From an uncultured Oscillospiraceae bacterium (GTDB lineage Bacteria > Bacillota > Clostridia > Oscillospirales > Oscillospiraceae): a stretch of DNA of 51,649 nucleotides. A program made the translations under genes and the position numbers. Below, in pieces: positions 23,364 to 32,647 of this stretch. A model generated the notes under the pieces. The model was given only the letters and a program-made list of their open reading frames with translations. It did no database searches and had not been told where the DNA came from. Within the stretch, counting starts at the first letter, position 1, and the number at the start of each line of letters is the position of its first letter. The stretch lies in contig CALWYY010000045.1 in NCBI GenBank assembly GCA_944385885.1, positions 1-51,649 of the forward strand. The letters run 5' to 3'.

Positions 23364-24739
23364 CGCTGCGAGAGATTTTGGATGCCTGCGAAGGGCGCTG
23401 GTACGGAGATCCCGGCTTGCTGGACCGGGCTCCCGCTGACATCGTCACCGACAGCCGGAAGGCGGGGCCGGGGAGCCTGTTTATTGCTCTGAGAGGGGAG
23501 AGGACCGACGGGCACCGGTATATTCCGGACGTGTTGGAACGGGGCGTTCTGGCCGTGCTGTGTGAAGAGGAGGGGCCTGCCGGGGAGCCGCGGCTGGTGG
23601 TGCCTTCGGTGATGAAGGCACTCCGCCATGCGGCTCGGTGGAACCGGAACCGGTTTTCCATACCATTTGTGGGGATAACCGGCAGCGTGGGAAAAACCAC
23701 AGCCAAGGAAATGACCGCCGCCGTTCTGGCAGCCCATGGGCCTACGTTCAAGACACCCGGCAGCATGAACGGACAGCTGGGAATTCCTGTCGCCCTCATG
23801 GGCCTGGAGCCGGGGTATGAGGCGGCGGTAATGGAGATGGGCATTTCCCTGCCGGGGGAGATGCGGCGGCTATCTTCCGTGGTCCGACCGGATATGGCCG
23901 TTTTTATGAATATTGGCGACTCCCACCTGGAGGCGCTGGGCGACCGGCAGGGGATATTGCGGGAGAAGGCTGAGATGCTGGCTTATTCAGCGCCGGACGC
24001 CCCTTTGATCTGCAATGGAGACGACCCGCTGCTGAATGGCTGGGATTTTGGCCGTCCTGTGATCCGGTTTGGTCTGGGAAGCCACTGCCAGGTGCGAGGA
24101 ACAGATCTTATGACCGTAGATGGCGGGGAGGCCCAGAGGTGCACGGTGTGCCATGACGGCGGCCAGTTTTCCGTATATATTCCGGCGTATGGCGTGTATA
24201 TGATCTATGCAGTCCTGGCGGCGGCGGCGGTAGGGCTAACTCTTGGCCTGACAGAGGAGGAAATTATCCGGGGCGTGGCGGCCTATAAGACGGTCGGTCA
24301 CCGGTCCCGGATTGTCCACACCGGCTATTGCACCTTAATTGACGACTGCTACAACGCCAATCCCACATCCAACCGGGCAGCTATCGATTCCATGGCAGGC
24401 CTGCCGGGACGGAAGGTGTGTATCCTGGGCGATATGCGGGAGATGGGCCCGCAATCCCGCCGGCTGCATGAGGAAATCGGGCGGTATGCTGCGGAGCATG
24501 GGGTACAGGCGCTGTATACCCAGGGAGAGGACGCGGCCTATATGGCCCAGGCGGCGGGAGATATTGCCCGCCATTTCCCGGACAAAGCGGTTCTGATTGC
24601 CTCCCTGCCGGAACTGATCCATCCGGGCGATTTAGTTTTGGTAAAAGCCTCCCATGGCCCGGCTTTTGACGAAATTGCCGCCGCCGTGGAAGCGCTGCGC
24701 GGCGGCAAAGTTAATGCGGATCCCGACAAGCTGCCCTGA
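23360..24739 (+). CDS. murF: UDP-N-acetylmuramoyl-tripeptide--D-alanyl-D-alanine ligase
   Basis: The 459-aa Mur ligase shows an N-terminal UDP-binding domain with DSRKAGPGSLFIAL, the ATP-binding GITGSVGKTTAKEM, the central domain with MEMGISLPGEM, and the C-terminal DDCYNANPTS and LGDMREMG motifs. It adds D-Ala-D-Ala to the UDP-MurNAc-tripeptide. It overlaps ddl and is followed by a strong hairpin. Confidence 0.95.
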   Translation: MTLREILDACEGRWYGDPGLLDRAPADIVTDSRKAGPGSLFIALRGERTDGHRYIPDVLERGVLAVLCEEEGPAGEPRLVVPSVMKALRHAARWNRNRFSIPFVGITGSVGKTTAKEMTAAVLAAHGPTFKTPGSMNGQLGIPVALMGLEPGYEAAVMEMGISLPGEMRRLSSVVRPDMAVFMNIGDSHLEALGDRQGILREKAEMLAYSAPDAPLICNGDDPLLNGWDFGRPVIRFGLGSHCQVRGTDLMTVDGGEAQRCTVCHDGGQFSVYIPAYGVYMIYAVLAAAAVGLTLGLTEEEIIRGVAAYKTVGHRSRIVHTGYCTLIDDCYNANPTSNRAAIDSMAGLPGRKVCILGDMREMGPQSRRLHEEIGRYAAEHGVQALYTQGEDAAYMAQAAGDIARHFPDKAVLIASLPELIHPGDLVLVKASHGPAFDEIAAAVEALRGGKVNADPDKLP

Positions 24740-24755
24740 GCAGTGGAATGATTGT

Positions 24756-24794
24756 GCAGAACCCGGCATGGCCTGCGGCCATGCCGGGTTCTGC
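24756..24794 (+). terminator. Hairpin terminator after murF
   Basis: An 18-bp perfect stem (24756-24773/24777-24794) with a 3-nt loop lies 16 nt past the murF stop; the following T content (TTGTCCC) is weak. Confidence 0.75.
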
Positions 24795-24888
24795 TTGTCC
24801 CTTGCCCGCAGGGGAGCATCCCGCCTCACAAAGTAGGGGAGCTATCATAGAATACATGGGGGAGCTTCCCTCGAAAGGAGTGCAGTAT

Positions 24889-26259
24889 ATGGGTATTACC
24901 AATTCTAATAAAGTTCTGAGCCAGCAAAAAATGTCTTGCAGGGATACCGTTAAAGTGACGTTGGCCCTTACCGCTGCCCCAGATATTCTTACAAACCCAA
25001 CGGATATTGCTCTGGTACTGGATCGCTCTGGAAGCATGCAGGGAGCAACGCTGGAAAACATGAAGATGGGAGCAAAAACCTTTATTGATATTATTGCGGA
25101 ATCCACCGGCGGAGCAGGAAGCGGTCAAATCGGTTCTGGCAGCCGGATCGGAGTGGTCAGTTTCTCAGATACGGCTGTGGATAATACGCCGCTGATCACT
25201 TCCACGGAAACCCTAAAGGAGGCCGTAGATTCCCTGGTAGCCGCCGGGAGCACCAATCACGCAGACGCCTTTGCCACCGCAGCGGCACTATTTGATTATA
25301 GCTCTGCCAACGCGAGAGTGATTGTTTTATTTACGGATGGTAAAACCACTTCCGGACCGCCACCGGCGCCTGTCGCAGCGGCCACTCGTGCAAAGGGCGT
25401 TACCATTTACTGCATTGGGCTGCTCGGCACAGACGGAATCGATGTAAATGCACTTAACGAATGGGCATCCGACCCGGACACTGCCCACGTGGCGGTTACG
25501 CCCAGTGCAGAAGACCTGGAAAAGCTGTTTGCCGAGCTGGCGCTCAATATATCCAAAACCGGTGCTACAAATGTTGTGATTCATGAGGTGCTGGAGCCGG
25601 ATTTCGCAATTGACAGTGTTCTGCCTCCCAACTACGGCACAGCCACCGTACTGGACAGCCATTCTCTTCGCTGGAACATTCCCGCATTAGGGGTGACGGG
25701 CAGCGAAAGCGCAGTTTTAGAGTTTTTGGTTCGGCATACGGCGGATGACCCCGGCACAAAACTTGTTAACCGGTCAATAACCTATTCGGATAAAGAGGGG
25801 AATGTGGTTTCATTTCCACAGCCAGTGGTATCGGTAGAATGCAACTGGGTTGTTCAGCCGGAAAAATGCCCGGAACCAGTTTCGTTTACCGTGGAGGGCT
25901 GCGAGGATTCTGTTGTCTTGGATATGGGAAGCATCTGCCAGAGCGGCCTGGGGAGAATTATCCAGCTGGATGTGACAATAAAAAACGTGTGTCCCGGCAA
26001 GCGCTTGGCGCTGGCAGCTATTTTGTCCGAGGTAGACGATGCTGGCAACGAATACTCGCGAGGCTTCAAAACGTTTACCATTCCTGCACAAACAGGGTCA
26101 AGGTGCCGTGATGTTCAAGTCAAGTGTATTCCGTTTGTTGTTCCGGAGGACATCCGCCCGTCGGAAGGCCCGTGCGGATCCATCTGTGCCCAACGCCGGT
26201 TTAAAGCACGGTTTATTACCCACAGCATCGATACGGATTTCTACTGCTGCCATATATAA
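24889..26259 (+). CDS. von Willebrand factor A domain protein, cytoplasmic-looking
   Basis: ATG 24889 has AAAGGAG 8 nt upstream, giving 456 aa. The vWA domain spans about residues 36-225 with the MIDAS motif LDRSGSMQ, a downstream Thr/Ser (AGSTNHADA) and the FTDGKT strand. A beta-sandwich-like region follows (about 230-310), and the C-terminal third is Cys-rich, ending YCCHI. No signal peptide or membrane anchor is seen, unusual for a vWA protein with beta-sandwich modules; a spore or surface-layer role through another route is possible but not shown. Its codon use looks less GC-rich than the flanking genes. A 16-bp duplication sits over its stop codon. Confidence 0.8.
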   Translation: MGITNSNKVLSQQKMSCRDTVKVTLALTAAPDILTNPTDIALVLDRSGSMQGATLENMKMGAKTFIDIIAESTGGAGSGQIGSGSRIGVVSFSDTAVDNTPLITSTETLKEAVDSLVAAGSTNHADAFATAAALFDYSSANARVIVLFTDGKTTSGPPPAPVAAATRAKGVTIYCIGLLGTDGIDVNALNEWASDPDTAHVAVTPSAEDLEKLFAELALNISKTGATNVVIHEVLEPDFAIDSVLPPNYGTATVLDSHSLRWNIPALGVTGSESAVLEFLVRHTADDPGTKLVNRSITYSDKEGNVVSFPQPVVSVECNWVVQPEKCPEPVSFTVEGCEDSVVLDMGSICQSGLGRIIQLDVTIKNVCPGKRLALAAILSEVDDAGNEYSRGFKTFTIPAQTGSRCRDVQVKCIPFVVPEDIRPSEGPCGSICAQRRFKARFITHSIDTDFYCCHI

Positions 26260-26277
26260 GGGCTGCCATATATAAGG
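26246..26277 (+). repeat. 16-bp tandem duplication over the vWA stop codon
   Basis: GCTGCCATATATAAGG occurs twice head to tail (26246-26261 and 26262-26277). The first copy contains the last codons and the TAA stop of the vWA gene. Confidence 0.9.
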
Positions 26278-26419
26278 ATAAAGTCAGCAAAATGAGCCGC
26301 CGCCAAACCGGCGGCAGTACATAGTATAATTTCATGGCCGATATGCAATGGAGTTGGGGTACCTGTAAAAATTGTGGCCAGAGCCAGCCTGCGCCCGGTT
26401 CACCGCGGCTGAAAACGGA

Positions 26420-26457
26420 AAAGCCGGAACCGTCTTTTTTGACGGTCCCGGCTTTTT
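26420..26457. terminator. Bidirectional terminator between vWA gene and hppA
   Basis: A 15-bp stem (26420-26434/26441-26455) has one position that is G-U in minus-strand RNA and A-C in plus-strand RNA. T-runs follow on both strands, so it serves the two convergent genes, best for the minus strand. Confidence 0.85.
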
Positions 26458-26473
26458 GCAGGAAAGGGAACGG

Positions 26474-28597
26474 TTAAATCAAGTGGAAAGCCACGATCAG
26501 CCCCGAAAACACGATGGAGACCGTAGAGCAGAGTTTAATCAGGATGTTCAAGGAGGGACCCGCGGTATCCTTAAAGGGATCACCCACCGTATCACCCACT
26601 ACGGCAGCCTTGTGCTGGGGAGAACCTTTGCCGCCGTGCTTGCCGCCTTCAATGTATTTCTTGGCGTTATCCCATGCGCCGCCGGCATTGGACATGAACA
26701 CGGCCATGGCAAACCCGGTGACGGACACACCGCCCAAAAGACCCACAACGCCCGTGGGCCCCAGGATCAGGCCAGTGGCCAGCGGGACGATGATGGCCAG
26801 CAGGGCGGGCACCACCATCTCGTGCAGGGCGCCCCGGGTGCACAGAGATACGCAGGTAGCGTAGTCCGGGTCCGCCTCAAAGGTCATAATGCCGGGAATC
26901 TCCCGGAATTGGCGGCGGACTTCCACCACGATGGACTGGGCAGCCTTCTGTACGGCTTCCATGGTAAAGGCGGAGAAGACGAAGGTGAGCATGGCACCCA
27001 CGAACATACCTACCAGGACGCTGGGACTGACCAGAGAGAAGTTCAGCACTTCCGTGGTGCTCTCCTGGACGATGTTCACGTAAGACACCAGCAGAGCCAG
27101 GGCGGTAAGGGAGGCCGAACCGATGGCAAAACCCTTGCCGGTGGCAGCGGTGGTGTTGCCGAGGGCATCCAGGGCGTCGGTGCGCTCCCGAACGTGTTCG
27201 GGCAGACCGCTCATTTCCGCAATGCCGCCGGCGTTGTCGGCTACGGGACCATAGGCGTCGGTAGCCAGGGTGATGCCCAGAGTGGAGAGCATGCCCACGC
27301 CGGCAATGCCGATGCCGTACAGGCCGCGGTTGAAGGCCTCGGTAAAGTGCCCAGCCTCATCCACAATGGCGGTGGTGCCGCCCGCTGCAAAATAGCTGAT
27401 CAGCACGGCGGCAGCTACGATCAGGATAGAAGCCATGGTGGATTTCAGTCCCAGGGAGATTCCGCCTATGATGATGGTGGCAGAACCGGTTTCGGAGGCG
27501 TCGGCCAGCTTTTGAGTGGGTTTATACGTATCAGATGTATAATACTCCGTAAAATACCCAATGGCACAGCCGCCGGCCAAACCGCAGAGGATGGAAACAT
27601 ATACGCCCCAGGTTCCCAGCAGCAGATAGGTGAGGGGGGCTGCCAGGATCGCAGACAGGGCAGCGGCGGTATAAGTACCGGTGCGCAAGCTTTTGAGAAG
27701 AGCCTGCTGGGAAGCATTTTCTTTGGTACGTACCAGGAAGGAGCCGAAAATAGAGCACACAATGCCCAGCACGGCCAGGGACATGGGCAGCAGCATACCC
27801 GCAAACCCGTATCCGCCCACGGCGCTCAGGGCAAAGGTAGCCAGGATGGACCCTACGTAGGACTCATACAGGTCGGCGCCCATACCGGCCACGTCGCCCA
27901 CGTTGTCGCCCACGTTGTCAGCGATGGTGGCGGGGTTGCGGGGATCGTCCTCCGGAATGCCTGCCTCCACTTTCCCCACCAGGTCCTCGCCCACGTCGGC
28001 GGCCTTGGTATAGATCCCGCCGCCTACACGGGCAAAGAGCGCCATAAAGGAAGCGCCCATGCCGTTCATAACCATGATGTTGCCCAGCTGGACCGGATCG
28101 GTTACGCCGAAAGCATAGCGCAGCAGGAAAAACCAAATGGTAATATCCAGCATACCCAGCCCGACCACTGTAAAGCCCATGACGGAACCGGAGGAGAAAG
28201 CCACGCGCAGCCCTTTGTTCAGGCTCTCTGAGGCGGCCTGAGCCGTGCGGGCGTTGGAGTTGGTGGCGATCTTCATGCCCACAAACCCGGCCAGCATGGA
28301 CCAGACGCCGCCGGTGACGAAAGCAAAGGGGGTAAACTTAGAGAGCATTTTACCGTTGGAGGCAAAGGCAATCACCAAAAGGATCACAAAAACAGCGATG
28401 AATACCTTTGTCACCGTGGTGTACTGGCTTTTCAGGTAGGCGTTGGCACCGGAACGGATAGACGCGGCGATCTTCTGCATTTTCTCCGTTCCCTCGGAAT
28501 AGGACAGAACTTTCTTTGCCTGGACCAAGGCAAAAATGCCGGCTACAGCAGCGCCGACAAAACCGATCCAGAACAGGGATTCCGGGGCAATAGTCAC
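26474..28597 (-). CDS. hppA: Membrane-bound ion-pumping pyrophosphatase (K+-dependent type)
   Basis: The GTG at 28597 was chosen because AAGAGGAG lies 7 nt upstream; in-frame starts further upstream lack a site. The 707-aa protein has about 16 membrane segments and the catalytic motifs [21 protein letters not shown] and [21 protein letters not shown], plus the mirrored C-terminal motif [16 protein letters not shown]. The NTTAATGKG segment has Ala and Thr at the positions that mark K+-dependent enzymes (K+-independent ones have Lys). It hydrolyses PPi and exports Na+ and/or H+; the ion is not assigned. Its length fits the family. Confidence 0.93.
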   Translation of the reverse strand: MTIAPESLFWIGFVGAAVAGIFALVQAKKVLSYSEGTEKMQKIAASIRSGANAYLKSQYTTVTKVFIAVFVILLVIAFASNGKMLSKFTPFAFVTGGVWSMLAGFVGMKIATNSNARTAQAASESLNKGLRVAFSSGSVMGFTVVGLGMLDITIWFFLLRYAFGVTDPVQLGNIMVMNGMGASFMALFARVGGGIYTKAADVGEDLVGKVEAGIPEDDPRNPATIADNVGDNVGDVAGMGADLYESYVGSILATFALSAVGGYGFAGMLLPMSLAVLGIVCSIFGSFLVRTKENASQQALLKSLRTGTYTAAALSAILAAPLTYLLLGTWGVYVSILCGLAGGCAIGYFTEYYTSDTYKPTQKLADASETGSATIIIGGISLGLKSTMASILIVAAAVLISYFAAGGTTAIVDEAGHFTEAFNRGLYGIGIAGVGMLSTLGITLATDAYGPVADNAGGIAEMSGLPEHVRERTDALDALGNTTAATGKGFAIGSASLTALALLVSYVNIVQESTTEVLNFSLVSPSVLVGMFVGAMLTFVFSAFTMEAVQKAAQSIVVEVRRQFREIPGIMTFEADPDYATCVSLCTRGALHEMVVPALLAIIVPLATGLILGPTGVVGLLGGVSVTGFAMAVFMSNAGGAWDNAKKYIEGGKHGGKGSPQHKAAVVGDTVGDPFKDTAGPSLNILIKLCSTVSIVFSGLIVAFHLI

Positions 28598-28639
28598 TGG
28601 TTTCACTCCTCTTACTTTTTTGTAAAACACGGTTCCTTT

Positions 28640-28668
28640 ATTTTAATCGTTTTTTGAAATTTTTGCAA
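28640..28668 (-). promoter_or_regulatory. Promoter of hppA
   Basis: On the minus strand TTGCAA (28663-28668) and TAAAAT (28640-28645) are 17 bp apart, about 43 nt before the GTG start. Confidence 0.75.
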
Positions 28669-28853
28669 TATGCGAATGTGAGTTATGCAGGTAGGATTTG
28701 CCATGATTTTTGTGAATATGTACTTGCCCCGCAATTTATTTCCCAGGGTTTTGTTTTTCCCGGAAAGGACGCGCCATATAAAAGCACCGGCAGCAAATTT
28801 GCAATTTTTACGCCATTTTTGGCCGGCTCGTATTTTGCCATACCCAGCCTGGC
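28669..28853. other. AT-richer intergenic stretch upstream of hppA
   Basis: This stretch lies between the hppA promoter and the terminator of the small upstream ORF. It is visibly more AT-rich than the genes around it. No gene, known riboswitch or strong repeat was recognised. Confidence 0.4.
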
Positions 28854-28883
28854 GCAAAACACCCGGGGGAGATCCCCCGGGTG
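28854..28883 (-). terminator. Terminator after the 33-aa ORF
   Basis: A 10-bp stem (28860-28869/28874-28883) with a 4-nt loop is followed on the minus strand by GTTTTG. Confidence 0.75.
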
Positions 28884-28899
28884 AAACGGCACGGTGCAG

Positions 28900-29001
28900 T
28901 CAGAACAGGAACGGGTTGCCGGATATCCCGGCCAAGGTATACCAGGCAGCGGCGGCCGCGGCGGCCGCAGACAACAGGACAGCGGCAAAACGAAATCGCA
29001 T
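28900..29001 (-). CDS. Small hydrophobic protein, 33 aa (candidate)
   Basis: A 34-codon frame starts at ATG 29001 with GGAGG about 7 nt upstream (ACGGAGGTGCG). It encodes a basic start (MRFRF), then a strongly hydrophobic stretch with a run of eight Ala, then WYTLAGISGNPFLF. That fits a single membrane helix. It is followed 17 nt later by a good terminator. The gene lies alone between the P-loop ATPase gene and hppA, on the same strand. There is no homologue I recognise; the run of Ala could also be chance in GC-rich DNA. Confidence 0.5.
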   Translation of the reverse strand: MRFRFAAVLLSAAAAAAAAWYTLAGISGNPFLF

Positions 29002-29079
29002 GAAACGCACCTCCGTAATTATCCTTTGAACCTGCACTCTGGGATATGCGGGCGCACGGCCGCCAATTCCTGCCGGGTC

Positions 29080-30150
29080 CTATTCCAGCCTACCCAGGAG
29101 GTAGTCGGCATGTGCCTCGCACAAATCGTACACACCGGAAAAATCTACGTAGGGGTTATACACAGCCTCCAGCCGATCATGCCAGGCTTTGGCCGATGCC
29201 AGGGCCTGGCCGGCGTCCTGAAGCAGAAGCTCCCGGCGGTGCTGGGCCCGGCGGCGTTCTTCCCGCCCGGCACGGATCGTGTCAGCTCCAGCCATGGCGT
29301 CCAGCCGCAGATGACGCCACACCTCCCCCGGATAGGGCCGCGCCCTGGTAGTCGCCACAAACCCCACGCCGGCCTCCGGGATTAGAACGGCTTCGGTCTC
29401 CTCCGGCCGCAGAGGGTCGGGGCAGGCTATGGCGGACAGGCCGCGGACCCGGCACTGGTCCAGAATGCCCGTCAAAAATGTATCGGCCAGCCCCAGCTCG
29501 TTATCCAGAGTGCACACCCTGGGGCAGAGGAGGGCGGCCGTCTCCCATAGGTACACGGGTCCGGCGCAGGTATAAGCGGACAAGAACCGCCGCCTCACCC
29601 GGCCTCCAGGCCCCTCCGGCAGCCAGCGCCGCGCCATGGATGCAGCCCGCCGGGCCACATCCGCCCGGACCGCGCCCTCCGCCGTCCCGGCGGGTCCGGC
29701 CAGGCCAGCGGCCTTAAGCAGGTCATAGGCTTTTCGGTACTCCTCCCGATACCGCTGGAACAGCTGGTTAAGCTCCTCCCGGCGGGCGCTGAGAGCCTGG
29801 GGATGATAGTAGGCTCCCAGATCCAGGTATAGTTGGCAGGCCCCGGGAAGCTTTGCCTCCTGCACGTGGGGCGCCGTACCATCCACATAGGCACAGCGGG
29901 CCTCACGAATGTAGATTCCGTCCAGAGACTCCGGATCGCCGGAACACAGAACTCGTTCCACGGTCATGCCGGCCCCCTCGGCGGAGCGGGCAATGCGTTT
30001 CATAAAACTGGATTTCCCACAACCAGGCCCGCCTTTAATAATCCAAAGGAAATCCCCCGCCTCCGAATCGGTGAATCCGTCGTACAGAGAGTAAAAGCCG
30101 GCTCCGGTATTGCCGCCCAGAAAGTAGCGAATGCCCTTATCATGCTGCAT
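29080..30150 (-). CDS. P-loop ATPase of unknown function (PRK06851-like)
   Basis: The ATG at 30150 gives 356 aa beginning MQHDKGIRYFLGGNTGAGFYSLYDGF, a start typical of this Clostridia/Bacillus family of uncharacterised ATPases. The P-loop is KGGPGCGKSSFMK, followed by a CSGDPESLDG segment. A central helical region (about 130-200) is rich in charged residues, and a second nucleotide-binding-like half follows, with a degenerate P-loop region. No partner gene is adjacent. Role unknown. Confidence 0.7.
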   Translation of the reverse strand: MQHDKGIRYFLGGNTGAGFYSLYDGFTDSEAGDFLWIIKGGPGCGKSSFMKRIARSAEGAGMTVERVLCSGDPESLDGIYIREARCAYVDGTAPHVQEAKLPGACQLYLDLGAYYHPQALSARREELNQLFQRYREEYRKAYDLLKAAGLAGPAGTAEGAVRADVARRAASMARRWLPEGPGGRVRRRFLSAYTCAGPVYLWETAALLCPRVCTLDNELGLADTFLTGILDQCRVRGLSAIACPDPLRPEETEAVLIPEAGVGFVATTRARPYPGEVWRHLRLDAMAGADTIRAGREERRRAQHRRELLLQDAGQALASAKAWHDRLEAVYNPYVDFSGVYDLCEAHADYLLGRLE

Positions 30151-30222
30151 GGCTTCAGCCCCTTTTTCAATCCATTTCAGTACAGGATATGCAAAATGGA
30201 CCTGGCCGGCCCATTTCCCCTC

Positions 30223-30251
30223 TTGATTATTTTCGGCCGGTACAGTATAAT
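30223..30251 (+). promoter_or_regulatory. Promoter of SRP RNA (and dnaX)
   Basis: TTGATT (30223-30228) and TATAAT (30246-30251) with a 17-bp spacer point to a transcript start near 30258, matching the 5' end of the SRP RNA. Confidence 0.85.
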
Positions 30252-30258
30252 GACACAG

Positions 30259-30556
30259 CGGTCTTTGGCAAGGCTGCACTAGTCGGGGAGCCAGCGGTGC
30301 CCTGTTGCCTGCAATCCGCTATAGCAGGGATGAATTCCCGTTTTAGGGTATGCGATGTGCCGTCTGACCGCGGTAAGTGGCGTGGACGGTCTGGTCTCGC
30401 GCAACGCGGCCCCGTGAACCATGTCAGGCGGGGAACCGAGCAGCATTAAGCGGAACGCCGCGTGTGCCGCGAGGGTGCCGGGCCCGAGCCGGCTGCCGTG
30501 GTAACGGGCATACCGCAGAATTCGAGGACGGGTGTGCAGTCTTGCCAAGGGCCGTT
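30259..30556 (+). ncRNA. ffs: Signal recognition particle RNA, long Bacillus type
   Basis: The conserved domain IV motif is present (ATGTCAGGCGGGGAACCGAGCAGC region, 30419-30444), together with the Alu-domain segments GCGGTGCCCTGT and TGCAATCCGCTATAGCAGGG known from Bacillus scRNA. The 5' segment 30263-30279 pairs with 30534-30550, closing a molecule of about 300 nt. It binds Ffh for membrane targeting. Ends are approximate. Confidence 0.95.
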
Positions 30557-30575
30557 TTGCATAGGGGTGTATATT

Positions 30576-32204
30576 TTGTACGAAGCATTGTATCGCAAAT
30601 ACAGACCAAAGACCTTTGACGACGTGGTGGGCCAGGATCACATTACCGGTACGCTGAAAAACCAAGTGTGTACCGGCCGGCTCAGCCACGCGTATCTTTT
30701 TATTGGCACACGGGGCACTGGAAAGACCACCTGCGCCCGGATCCTGGCCAAGGCGGTTAACTGCCAGCACCCGGAAAACGGGAACCCCTGCAACCGCTGT
30801 CCCGCCTGCCTGGGCATTGGGGACGGATCGATCTTGGATGTGGTGGAGCTGGACGCGGCCTCCAACAACGGGGTAGACGACGTGCGTATGCTCCGGGACG
30901 AGGCTGTTTTTTCACCGGTAACCGTGCGCAAGAGGGTGTACATCATTGACGAGGTCCACATGCTCTCCAAGCCGGCGTTTAACGCCCTGCTGAAGATCCT
31001 GGAGGAACCGCCGGAGCACCTGATGTTCATTCTGGCCACCACGGAGCTGAACAAGGTGCTGCCCACCATCCTGTCCCGCTGCCAGCGGCACAGTTTTCGC
31101 CGGCTGGACAGCAGCGTCATTGCCGAGCGCCTCTCTTGGGTCGCCGGGCAGGAGGGGATCCGCTTAGATCCCCAGGCAGCCCGGCTTTTGGGCCGGCTGG
31201 CGGACGGGTCCATGCGGGACGGGCTGTCCCTGCTGGACCAGTGTGCCGCGTCGGAGGCTGTAGATGCCGAGGCCGTCTTACAGGCGGTGGGGCTGGCCGG
31301 GAGCCTGCGCACCCGCAAATTAGCGGATTACGTGGCCGCCCGGGATGGAAGAAAGGCTCTGGAGCTGTTCCAGGCCCTGTGGAGGGAGGGAAAGGACCCT
31401 CCGTCCCTGCTGGAGGAACTGGCGGGCCTGTTTCGGGACGCGCTGCTCCTGCGCCTTGCTCCTAAAAACGGCGAGGGGCTTCTCTCCGGCGCCTATGGGG
31501 AGGACGCCCTGTCGGGGCTGAATCTGTCTCAGGGCGAGCTGTTGAACGCCCTGAACACGGTGCAGAGATATCTCAATGGCATGCGGGATTCCCGCAACCC
31601 CCGGCTGCAGGGTGAGCTGTGCCTGCTGGAGCTGTGCCTGGCCGGAGGGCCGGCGGTTTCCACCGGATCAGCTCCAGAAAGAGGCGGGGCCGCCGTACAT
31701 CCGGCGCCCGTGTCAGACCGGCCGGAGGGGGAGGGTACAAAAGCGCCGACGGTTTCCCCGCCGCGGCGGGAGGCGGCGCAGGCGCCCGTGCCGCCTTCTC
31801 CGGCGGAGAGCGCTTCCAGAGAGGATGACCGTCCGGCCTCGGTAAAACGGGAAAAGGAACTCACGGCGGAGCAGGCGGTTCCGGATGGACCCGGCTCAGT
31901 TTCCTGGGATGACATACTGACGCGGCTGGAAAGTGCTGTCCCTACGGGAGCTTATATGATCCTCTCCAACGATTTGCAGGCGGTGGGAGAGGTCACCGAA
32001 GGGCAGCTTTGCCTGCGCGTTGCTCCCGGCTTTTTCATGGCGGCGATTAATAAGCCGGAGATTATGGAGACGATTCGGGCCTGCGCTGCCCAGGCGGCTG
32101 GCAAGCCTATCCCGGTCCGCCTGGAGGAACTGCGGAATACCCCGGGACTTCGGGAGGATAAGCTGGGTGAACTGGGCCAGTTTGGTAATGTAACCATCCG
32201 ATAG
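30576..32204 (+). CDS. dnaX: DNA polymerase III subunits gamma/tau
   Basis: The TTG at 30576 gives the family start (YEALYRKYRPKTFDDVVGQ) and has AGGGGTG about 6 nt upstream; an in-frame GTG at 30567 is an alternative. The 542-aa protein has the P-loop GTRGTGKTT, a zinc module of four Cys (residues about 60-80), Walker B-type IIDEVHML, the sensor LATTELNK and an Arg finger in LSRCQRH. A Pro/Ala-rich linker (about 360-440) leads to a tau-like C-terminal domain. It is the clamp loader motor. It starts only about 20 nt after the SRP RNA. Confidence 0.93.
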   Translation: MYEALYRKYRPKTFDDVVGQDHITGTLKNQVCTGRLSHAYLFIGTRGTGKTTCARILAKAVNCQHPENGNPCNRCPACLGIGDGSILDVVELDAASNNGVDDVRMLRDEAVFSPVTVRKRVYIIDEVHMLSKPAFNALLKILEEPPEHLMFILATTELNKVLPTILSRCQRHSFRRLDSSVIAERLSWVAGQEGIRLDPQAARLLGRLADGSMRDGLSLLDQCAASEAVDAEAVLQAVGLAGSLRTRKLADYVAARDGRKALELFQALWREGKDPPSLLEELAGLFRDALLLRLAPKNGEGLLSGAYGEDALSGLNLSQGELLNALNTVQRYLNGMRDSRNPRLQGELCLLELCLAGGPAVSTGSAPERGGAAVHPAPVSDRPEGEGTKAPTVSPPRREAAQAPVPPSPAESASREDDRPASVKREKELTAEQAVPDGPGSVSWDDILTRLESAVPTGAYMILSNDLQAVGEVTEGQLCLRVAPGFFMAAINKPEIMETIRACAAQAAGKPIPVRLEELRNTPGLREDKLGELGQFGNVTIR

Positions 32205-32226
32205 ATAACAGGGGGAGGAACAGACT

Positions 32227-32586
32227 ATGGCAAAGGGTTACCGCGGAGGCGGTTTTGGCGGCATGGGATCCCTAGGCGGGGGCATGAATCAGGCGAACCT
32301 AATGAAGCAGGCGCAGAAAATGCGCCAGGATATGCTGAAAATGCAGGAGGAGCTGGAGGGGCGCAGCTACACCGCTACGGCCGGCGGCGGCGTTGTGACG
32401 GCCGTGGTCAGCGGGAAGAAGGAATTGACGGAGCTGGTTATTGACCCGGAGGCCGTGGATCCGGAGGACGTGGAAATGCTCCAGGATATGATCATTGCCG
32501 CGGTCAACAGTGCCCTGAGCGCGGCGGAAGCAGCAGCCAGCGAAAATATGTCCCGCCTTACGGGCGGATTGGACCTGGGGTTTTAA
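32227..32586 (+). CDS. ybaB: YbaB/EbfC family nucleoid-associated protein
   Basis: The 119-aa protein has a Gly-rich N-terminus (GGGFGGMGSLGGGMN), then the family core NLMKQAQKMRQDMLKMQEEL and VIDPEAVDPEDVEMLQDMI. Dimers bind DNA. It follows dnaX by 22 nt as in many bacteria, but the usual next gene recR is not here. Confidence 0.93.
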   Translation: MAKGYRGGGFGGMGSLGGGMNQANLMKQAQKMRQDMLKMQEELEGRSYTATAGGGVVTAVVSGKKELTELVIDPEAVDPEDVEMLQDMIIAAVNSALSAAEAAASENMSRLTGGLDLGF

Positions 32587-32607
32587 GTGCCCGCGGCCGG
32601 GGTTCGG

Positions 32608-32647
32608 AAAGGGGCCCGCGCCATGGAATCATGGCGCGGGCCCCTTT
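32608..32647. terminator. Terminator between ybaB and the convergent SLOG gene
   Basis: An 18-bp perfect stem (32608-32625/32630-32647, loop GAAT) has AAA and TTT at its two ends and lies between convergent genes. Confidence 0.85.

Noticed and set aside
26372-28231. Open frame of 619 codons on the plus strand
   Set aside because: It is entirely antisense to the pyrophosphatase gene; its His/Gly-rich low-complexity translation is a by-product of GC-rich codon bias.
30462-30575. Upstream extension of dnaX
   Set aside because: It lies within the SRP RNA, and the DnaX family start matches the TTG at 30576.
31840-31870. Programmed frameshift site in dnaX for gamma production
   Set aside because: No A6/A7-type slippery heptamer with a following hairpin was found; only short A-runs are present.
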